Source: an uncultured Gammaproteobacteria bacterium (GTDB taxonomy: Bacteria > Pseudomonadota > Gammaproteobacteria > Pseudomonadales > Azotimanducaceae). Taken from it: a stretch of 41,142 bases of DNA. Below the pieces are notes generated by a model, which saw only the letters and a list, made by a program, of their open reading frames with translations, searched no databases and was not told where the DNA came from. Below, in pieces: positions 35,218-41,142 of the stretch (the first letter of the stretch is position 1; each line of letters begins with the position of its first letter). A program made the translations under genes and the position numbers. The DNA is taken from assembly GCA_913050215.1 (NCBI GenBank), contig CAJXBG010000022.1, positions 1-41,142 of the forward strand. The letters are read 5' to 3'.

Positions 35218-36363
35218 ATGGCTTGGAATGAGCCGGGTGGCAATAACCAGGGTGACAAAGATCCTTGGGGCAACAAAAACGATCAGGGCCCGCCAGATCT
35301 AGATGAGGCGTTTAAGAAGCTGCAGAATAATTTAAGCCAAATGTTTGGTGGTAAAGGTGGTGGCTCCGGAGGCTCCGGGGGCGGCAGCAGTCTTAAGATG
35401 AACTCCGGTATGATCGGCGGCTTGATCATTCTAGCGATAGTAGGCTGGGCATTGAGCGGCGTGTATACGCTCGACGAGAAGGAAAGGGGAGTTGTGCTCA
35501 GATTGGGTAAGGTGAATGATGAAATTCTATTACCTGGGTTGCATTGGAACCCTCCCATCGTCGATCAGGTGATGTTTGAGAGTGTCACCGACGTGAAATC
35601 CATCCAGCACAACTCCGAGATGCTTACCGAAGACGAGAATATCGTGAAGGTAAACATGCAAGTGCAATATGTTGTCAGCGACGTGAAAGAGTATTTGCTG
35701 CGGGTGAGTAATCCGGTGCAGAGCTTGTATCAGTCGACGGAAAGCGCGTTAAGACACGAAGTTGGCAGCGCTTTGATGAATGATGTACTGACTTCAGGTC
35801 GTGCTGAACTTGGTATCAAGGTGAAAGAGAGAATACAGACCTACATGAATCGCTACACAACAGGCATAGAGGTCACGCAGGTTGTGATAGATGAAACAGC
35901 ACCACCCGATGCTGTTCGTGCTGCGTTTGACGACGTAATTAAGGCACGAGAGGATGAGGTTCGTGAAAAGAACGAGGCAACAGCTTACGCCAACCAAGTG
36001 GTACCCGAAGCGAGAGGTGAAGCGCAAAGGCTGGTTGAGCAGGCTTTGGGTTATAAAGAGAGGGTGATCGCCAGAGCCCGTGGTGAAGCAGCGCGATTCA
36101 ACGCACTTTACGCTGAATATGAGCTTGCACCAGAAGTCACTAGGGAGCGATTGTATCTAGACACGATGGAAGCGGTCATGTCTAACAGTACCAAGGTAAT
36201 GGTAGACGTTGAAGGCGGCAATAATCTGTTGTATCTGCCGCTCGACAAGCTGATCAATCAGACTCAAAACAACAGTAATTCGGGTTACTCGACGTCTGTG
36301 GTGCCGAACACTCAGAGCACCAATGATAATAACCGACGTTCTGCTAACAGGAGGGACAGATAA
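35218..36363 (+). CDS. hflK: FtsH protease modulator HflK
   Basis: HflK and HflC form a large membrane assembly around the FtsH protease and modulate its access to membrane substrates. The 381-residue protein has a soluble, Gly/Asn-rich N-terminus with a GGGSGGSGGGS run near 42-58, one membrane segment (about 66-82), and a periplasmic SPFH/band-7 domain with a long charged helix (about 235-330). The tail is Asn/Ser/Thr-rich. The ATG follows a GGAG-like site (CGGAGACGA). The stop directly abuts the hflC ATG. Confidence 0.96.
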   Translation: MAWNEPGGNNQGDKDPWGNKNDQGPPDLDEAFKKLQNNLSQMFGGKGGGSGGSGGGSSLKMNSGMIGGLIILAIVGWALSGVYTLDEKERGVVLRLGKVNDEILLPGLHWNPPIVDQVMFESVTDVKSIQHNSEMLTEDENIVKVNMQVQYVVSDVKEYLLRVSNPVQSLYQSTESALRHEVGSALMNDVLTSGRAELGIKVKERIQTYMNRYTTGIEVTQVVIDETAPPDAVRAAFDDVIKAREDEVREKNEATAYANQVVPEARGEAQRLVEQALGYKERVIARARGEAARFNALYAEYELAPEVTRERLYLDTMEAVMSNSTKVMVDVEGGNNLLYLPLDKLINQTQNNSNSGYSTSVVPNTQSTNDNNRRSANRRDR

Positions 36364-37233
36364 ATGTCTGCAAGAATATTAGTGATGGCAGTGATTGTTT
36401 TTATACTCGGCCTTGTTGGCGTGAACTCGGTGTTTATTATTACTGAGCTAGAACGCGCTGTGCTGCTTGAATTTGGTCGCGTTGTTCGAGCTGACATTGA
36501 GCCAGGTCTGCATTTGAAAAAGCCGTTTATCAACGAAGTGCGAAAATTTGATGCAAGGGTTTTGACGCTGGATATTACAGCCGAACGATTTTTGACCCTC
36601 GAGAAAAAAGCGGTGATGGTCGACTCGTTCGCGAAATTTAAGGTGAACGACGCGCAAAGCTTCTACACCGCGACTGCAGGTGATACTCGGCGTGCCGAAG
36701 GTCTTCTACGTCAACGGATCAACAACGGTCTGCGTAATGAAATCAGTAATCGCACCTTGCATGAGGTTGTCTCTGGCGAGCGTGATGAATTGATGACAAA
36801 TCTCGCGGAGCAACTGGACGACGTTGCCAGAGTTGAACTTGGCGTTGAGGTTGTCGATGTCAGGGTCAAGAAAATCGACCTGCCGACGGACGTGAGCCAG
36901 TCAGTTTACGCTCGAATGAACACCGAGCGTGATATTGAAGCCCGAGAACACCGCGCGCAGGGTTATGAGCTAGGTGCAGGAATACGCGCTGATGCAGACA
37001 AGCAGCGAGAGATCATTCTCGCGGAGGCATATTCCGAAGCCGAAGAGATTCGCGGCACAGGTGATGCGACGTCAGCATCGATTTATGCGAGCGCTTATGG
37101 CAAGGATAGAGAGTTTTATAAGTTTTACAGAAGTATGGCTGCCTACCAAAAAACTTTCTCAAATAAAGGCGATGTATTGCTGGTTGATCCGGATAGCGAC
37201 TTTTTTAGCTATTTGAATAATAGTAAACAGTAA
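36364..37233 (+). CDS. hflC: FtsH protease modulator HflC
   Basis: HflC is the partner of HflK. The 289-residue protein begins with an N-terminal membrane segment (about 5-25) followed by the SPFH/band-7 domain, with the ELERAVLLEFGRVVR entry and the conserved RVKKIDLPTDVSQSVYARM segment before the long helix. The ATG follows the hflK TAA with no spacer, and an AGGAGGGA ribosome binding site lies in the hflK C-terminal codons. A strong terminator lies 18 bases after its stop, closing the hfq-hflXKC transcription unit. Confidence 0.97.
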   Translation: MSARILVMAVIVFILGLVGVNSVFIITELERAVLLEFGRVVRADIEPGLHLKKPFINEVRKFDARVLTLDITAERFLTLEKKAVMVDSFAKFKVNDAQSFYTATAGDTRRAEGLLRQRINNGLRNEISNRTLHEVVSGERDELMTNLAEQLDDVARVELGVEVVDVRVKKIDLPTDVSQSVYARMNTERDIEAREHRAQGYELGAGIRADADKQREIILAEAYSEAEEIRGTGDATSASIYASAYGKDREFYKFYRSMAAYQKTFSNKGDVLLVDPDSDFFSYLNNSKQ

Positions 37234-37251
37234 AAATAGTGTAAGATTCAC

Positions 37252-37283
37252 AAAACCGGAGGTTCTACTTCCGGTTTTTTTTT
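37252..37283 (+). terminator. Rho-independent terminator after hflC
   Basis: An 11-bp stem (left arm AAAACCGGAGG at 37252-37262, right arm CTTCCGGTTTT at 37268-37278, one G-U pair) encloses a 5-base loop and runs into nine T residues (37275-37283). This is the clearest terminator in the window. It separates hflC from hisZ. Confidence 0.93.
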
Positions 37284-37350
37284 GAATCGCAAAATTGGCT
37301 AACAGAGCTTATTTTTGCCTATCCAACTCCATTCAGAGCGAGCGTGGAAC

Positions 37351-38517
37351 ATGAGCAGCAACATTCGGTGGCTCCTTCCCGACGGCGTAGACGAAGTACT
37401 ACCGCCTGATGCCCTGAATCTGGAATTTATTCGTCGAAGACTGTTGGACCTCTATGGCAGTTGGGGTTACGAGTACGTCATACCTCCGATGATAGAGTTT
37501 CTTGAGTCATTGTTGACGGGGTCCGGAAGTGATCTTGATCTGAAAACCTTCAAGGTCACCGATCAAATTTCTGGACGAACGTTGGGTATTCGCGCGGATA
37601 TTACGCCGCAGGTGGCGCGAATGGACGCACACAGCCTCAATCAAACGGGTATCACGCGCCTTTGTTATGCCGGTACGGCCTTGCAGACAAAACCGGAGAA
37701 TATGCTCGCGTCTAGAGCGCCTTTAAAATTGGGGGCTGAACTGTTTGGCTCTCCTGGTCCTGACGGTGACCTTGAAATAGTCAGTCTGATGATTGAATCC
37801 CTTCGCACGTTGGGTGTGACAGCGATACACCTTGAGCTGGGTGATGTTGGCATTTTTAGGGAGCTGATGAGAAATGTCGAGCTGGCAGAAAAAGACGAGA
37901 ACGCGCTTTTCGACCTGATTCAGCAAAAGTCTGTGGCGAGCCTTAAGGTACAAGCAGGCCAGCTGGGACTCCCTGCAAAGCTTTGTGAGCAGCTCGTTAG
38001 GCTCCCGACCCTTTGTGGTACGTCAGCGATTATTGAAGATGCGCTTGAGCTGTTTAGCGGGGCGGCCCAGATTGAAGCACGATTGGAAAACCTAGCAAAG
38101 TTGTATGGAGCGATCACCGATCGATTCGAAAACATCGATGTCTATTTCGACCTTAGTGAGCTCAGAGGGTATGGCTATCATACGGGTATTGTCTTCGCCG
38201 GGTACATTGAAGGAGAGAGGCAATGCATCGCCAAGGGTGGTCGTTACGACGATGTAGGTGAAGTATTTGGGCGAGCACGATCAGCTACCGGCTTCGACAT
38301 GGACGCGAAAGCACTGCTAGGTGTAGTGGATTTCAATCAGAAAGAAGGAAAGCGTGTGTTGGCGAAACCCGCGAACAATAGTGCAACAGAGAAAAGTCGC
38401 TGGAAGAAAGCGGCTGAATTGAGAAAAGAGGGTTACATCGTTCTTGAATCACTTGCTGAAGGCCAGTCATGTGACCTTGAACTAACTAACAAAGATGGTG
38501 AGTGGCGACTCTCGTAA
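37351..38517 (+). CDS. hisZ: ATP phosphoribosyltransferase regulatory subunit
   Basis: HisZ is a catalytically inactive histidyl-tRNA synthetase paralogue that binds short-form HisG and allows histidine feedback on the first step of histidine synthesis. The N-terminus WLLPDGVDEVLPPDA and the class II core (motif 2-like TLGIRADITPQVAR) match the family. ATG 37351 gives 388 residues and the family's N-terminus; a TTG at 37315 extends it by 12 residues without family-like sequence. No anticodon-binding domain is present. Its partner hisG is not in the window. The gene lies between hflC and purA, as in many gammaproteobacteria. Confidence 0.95.
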   Translation: MSSNIRWLLPDGVDEVLPPDALNLEFIRRRLLDLYGSWGYEYVIPPMIEFLESLLTGSGSDLDLKTFKVTDQISGRTLGIRADITPQVARMDAHSLNQTGITRLCYAGTALQTKPENMLASRAPLKLGAELFGSPGPDGDLEIVSLMIESLRTLGVTAIHLELGDVGIFRELMRNVELAEKDENALFDLIQQKSVASLKVQAGQLGLPAKLCEQLVRLPTLCGTSAIIEDALELFSGAAQIEARLENLAKLYGAITDRFENIDVYFDLSELRGYGYHTGIVFAGYIEGERQCIAKGGRYDDVGEVFGRARSATGFDMDAKALLGVVDFNQKEGKRVLAKPANNSATEKSRWKKAAELRKEGYIVLESLAEGQSCDLELTNKDGEWRLS

Positions 38518-38560
38518 GAGAAAAAGCTGATATTTGAATCAGGATTTTGGAATTGCATGA

Positions 38561-39826
<1,266 letters not shown>

Positions 39827-40179
39827 CTTCGAATAAGGTTGAATCATCTGCCAGGCCGCTAACCGGCGTAAGACATTGATGGTGCTTAGGATAGAAATCC
39901 AACCACATTTCGACGACCGGACCGAGATCGTCTGATTGAGCGACGACTGCACATAGCCTTTGGAGAGCGTTATTGCTACTTGTCGTGCCGATGTTAGTTA
40001 GTGTGCGCTCGCTTACGCGATGATAGTTGGCAGAGCGTAAAGCCACTGTGTTGAGCGTCCGTGTAAGTGCTTGTGCTTTCAACTTTGTAACCTCAGAATG
40101 CGGCAAGGTTTGCTGGTCACTTGTTCTGAGGATCGTCATTTCTAAGAACATTATTTGGGGAAACGTATCGGGGATCAAA
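39827..40179. other. Intergenic region between purA and the hydrolase
   Basis: This 353-base stretch has no tRNA fold, no clear terminator and no recognised gene. On the reverse strand a frame is open from TTG 40178 through to 39777 (133 codons), overlapping the purA end by 50 bases. Its product matches nothing I know, its start sites (TTG 40178, ATG 40151, ATG 40139) lack ribosome binding sites, and the large convergent overlap is unusual. It may be leader DNA for the hydrolase, or a diverged small gene. Confidence 0.4.
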
Positions 40180-40983
40180 ATGGATAGATGGACTGAAGGA
40201 GAGGTAACGACGGGTATTGTGCCAATCCATTTCTATCAAACCGGCGCGACTGATAAACCTGCCCTTGTATTGGCACATGGCTTCACAGACAACGGTCTCT
40301 GTTGGGCCCGCGTGGTCGAAAAACTCAAGTCATCATTCAATATTGTGATGGTGGATGCCCGTAATCACGGGCAGTCTGGCCAGGGGATAGGTGATTCGTC
40401 GGATCTCGTGGATGACTTGGCTTCTGTAATCAAACACCTCGGGCTTGAACCTGCTATGGCAATAGGCCATTCCATGGGCGCCGGTACGGTGGCGGGTTTG
40501 GCCGCAAATTATCCAGAACTTGTCGCAAGAATAGTGCTGGAAGATCCTCCCTGGTCCGAGAATCCGGGTAATGAAAGCGAGGAGAGTGCGAACAAGCGGC
40601 GCGAAGGTTTTAAACAATATCTTGCTTCCATAAAAGAGATGTCGAAAGAGGACATACTTGCACTGGGGCACAAACAGCACCCCCGATGGCATGCCGATGA
40701 TTTTCCAGATTGGGTTCAGTCTAATCTTCAGGTTGGCGAACTCGCGCTAGAAGGACTGAAATATAGTGACTGGCGCCTGAACATACCAAAGATCCAATGC
40801 CCGGCCTTGCTGGTTTATGCTGACGGCAAAAGGGATGGCATGCTCAAGCAAGCGGTTGTCGATAGTATTTTGTCAGAAAACAGCAATTTCGAGGCCTGCC
40901 ATATTCCTGATGCGGGCCATAACGTCCGGCGGGAAAACTTTAGTGCCTATGTGACTGCTGTGTCTGATTTTCTCTCCGCCTGA
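40180..40983 (+). CDS. Alpha/beta hydrolase fold protein
   Basis: The 267-residue protein has the alpha/beta hydrolase core. The oxyanion strand region is LAHGFTDNGLCW, the nucleophile elbow is GHSMGAG with Ser98, a likely acid is the Asp in LLVYADGKRDGM, and the catalytic His is in IPDAGHNVRRENF. A cap region (about 115-195) rich in charged residues could set substrate choice. I choose ATG 40180, which follows a GGGGA at about 5 bases and gives the family-like start; the frame stays open upstream to 40027, but that stretch has no similarity to the fold. The substrate is unknown. It is likely an esterase or C-C hydrolase. Confidence 0.88.
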   Translation: MDRWTEGEVTTGIVPIHFYQTGATDKPALVLAHGFTDNGLCWARVVEKLKSSFNIVMVDARNHGQSGQGIGDSSDLVDDLASVIKHLGLEPAMAIGHSMGAGTVAGLAANYPELVARIVLEDPPWSENPGNESEESANKRREGFKQYLASIKEMSKEDILALGHKQHPRWHADDFPDWVQSNLQVGELALEGLKYSDWRLNIPKIQCPALLVYADGKRDGMLKQAVVDSILSENSNFEACHIPDAGHNVRRENFSAYVTAVSDFLSA

Positions 40984-41005
40984 GTTAGACGGGTAAGGGT
41001 CATTT

Positions 41006-41025
41006 TGCAATTTGGTAAAATTGCA
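41006..41025. terminator. Possible bidirectional hairpin between convergent genes
   Basis: TGCAATTT and AAATTGCA form an 8-bp perfect stem around GGTA. It lies 23 bases after the hydrolase stop and 28 bases after the stop of the reverse-strand gene. The stem is AT-rich and no clean T-run follows on either strand, so termination would be weak. It could also be a binding site. Confidence 0.35.
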
Positions 41026-41052
41026 GCGCCTCATTGATGACTAAAATAACGC

Positions 41053-41142
41053 TCACGCAAAGGTTTTAGCGATAGCGCCGAAAACTAGGGTTGAGATGGT
41101 GCCAAGCATAAGCGTTGAAGTGGTGCCGAGGAGAGGACTTGA
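41053..41142 (-). CDS. 3' end of a reverse-strand membrane protein gene (partial)
   Basis: The last 90 bases, read on the reverse strand, give 29 hydrophobic, Gly/Thr-rich residues and a TGA stop (41053-41055). Two similar heptads occur, LGTTSTL and LGTISTL, coded by an imperfect 17-base direct repeat with a 24-base period (41090-41106 and 41114-41130). It resembles the last membrane helix of a transporter such as an MFS protein, but only the tip is visible. The rest lies beyond the window. Confidence 0.4.
   Translation of the reverse strand, partial: SSPLLGTTSTLMLGTISTLVFGAIAKTFA

Noticed and set aside
39827-40179. Possible tRNA-Leu after purA, expected from Pseudomonas synteny
   Set aside because: No cloverleaf arms or TTCGA T-loop motif with matching acceptor ends is seen in this stretch.

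Overview
This window reads as a chromosomal core region of a gammaproteobacterium. It is dense with housekeeping genes and I see no mobile element, CRISPR array, rRNA or tRNA. From memory of the Pseudomonas aeruginosa PAO1 map, the order closely follows one PAO1 stretch: LPS core kinase, carbamoyltransferase and glycosyltransferase; hldE; an aldo/keto reductase and FAD oxidoreductase pair; waaA; then yqiB-parE-parC; then serB-fimX-psd-rhodanese-orn-queG-nnr-tsaE-amidase-mutL-miaA-hfq-hflXKC-hisZ-purA. It is probably not Pseudomonas itself. EF-P is of the Lys34/EpmA type rather than the Arg32 rhamnosylated type, tolC-nudF-cpdA are missing next to yqiB-parE, and two gene pairs sit at junctions that are closed in PAO1. 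A marine-type relative of the Pseudomonadales/Cellvibrionales is a reasonable guess, not a demonstrated one.

Layout. Positions 1-9800 hold an LPS inner-core region: a double-kinase protein, a core carbamoyltransferase, a GT4 glycosyltransferase, HldE (ADP-heptose synthesis) and WaaA (Kdo transferase). Within it lie a reverse-strand FAD oxidoreductase/aldo-keto reductase pair and a small Cys-rich CWC-DUF5522 protein whose end overlaps waaA. Positions 9900-15030 hold yqiB (DUF1249) and the two topoisomerase IV subunits. Positions 15045-21561 hold a YtjB/Smp-like membrane protein divergent from serB, a class IV aminotransferase coupled to a sulfotransferase-like protein, and fimX. Positions 21697-25700 hold efp and epmA, then psd and a rhodanese on the reverse strand, then orn. 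Positions 25711-33420 hold queG on the reverse strand and a forward run nnr-tsaE-amidase-mutL-miaA. Positions 33574-37283 hold hfq-hflX-hflK-hflC, closed by a strong intrinsic terminator. The last part holds hisZ, purA, an alpha/beta hydrolase and the 3' tip of a reverse-strand membrane protein.

The observations most worth following are: the aminotransferase/sulfotransferase pair, which matches the domain content of a plant fusion protein; the FAD/AKR pair inside the LPS region; the YtjB-like protein with a degenerate cyclase-like tail; the 18-bp tandem array that repeats the epmA stop codon; and dyad/repeat elements ahead of parC and yqiB. Most of the window is ordinary core genome, and no clearly new defence or mobile system is present.
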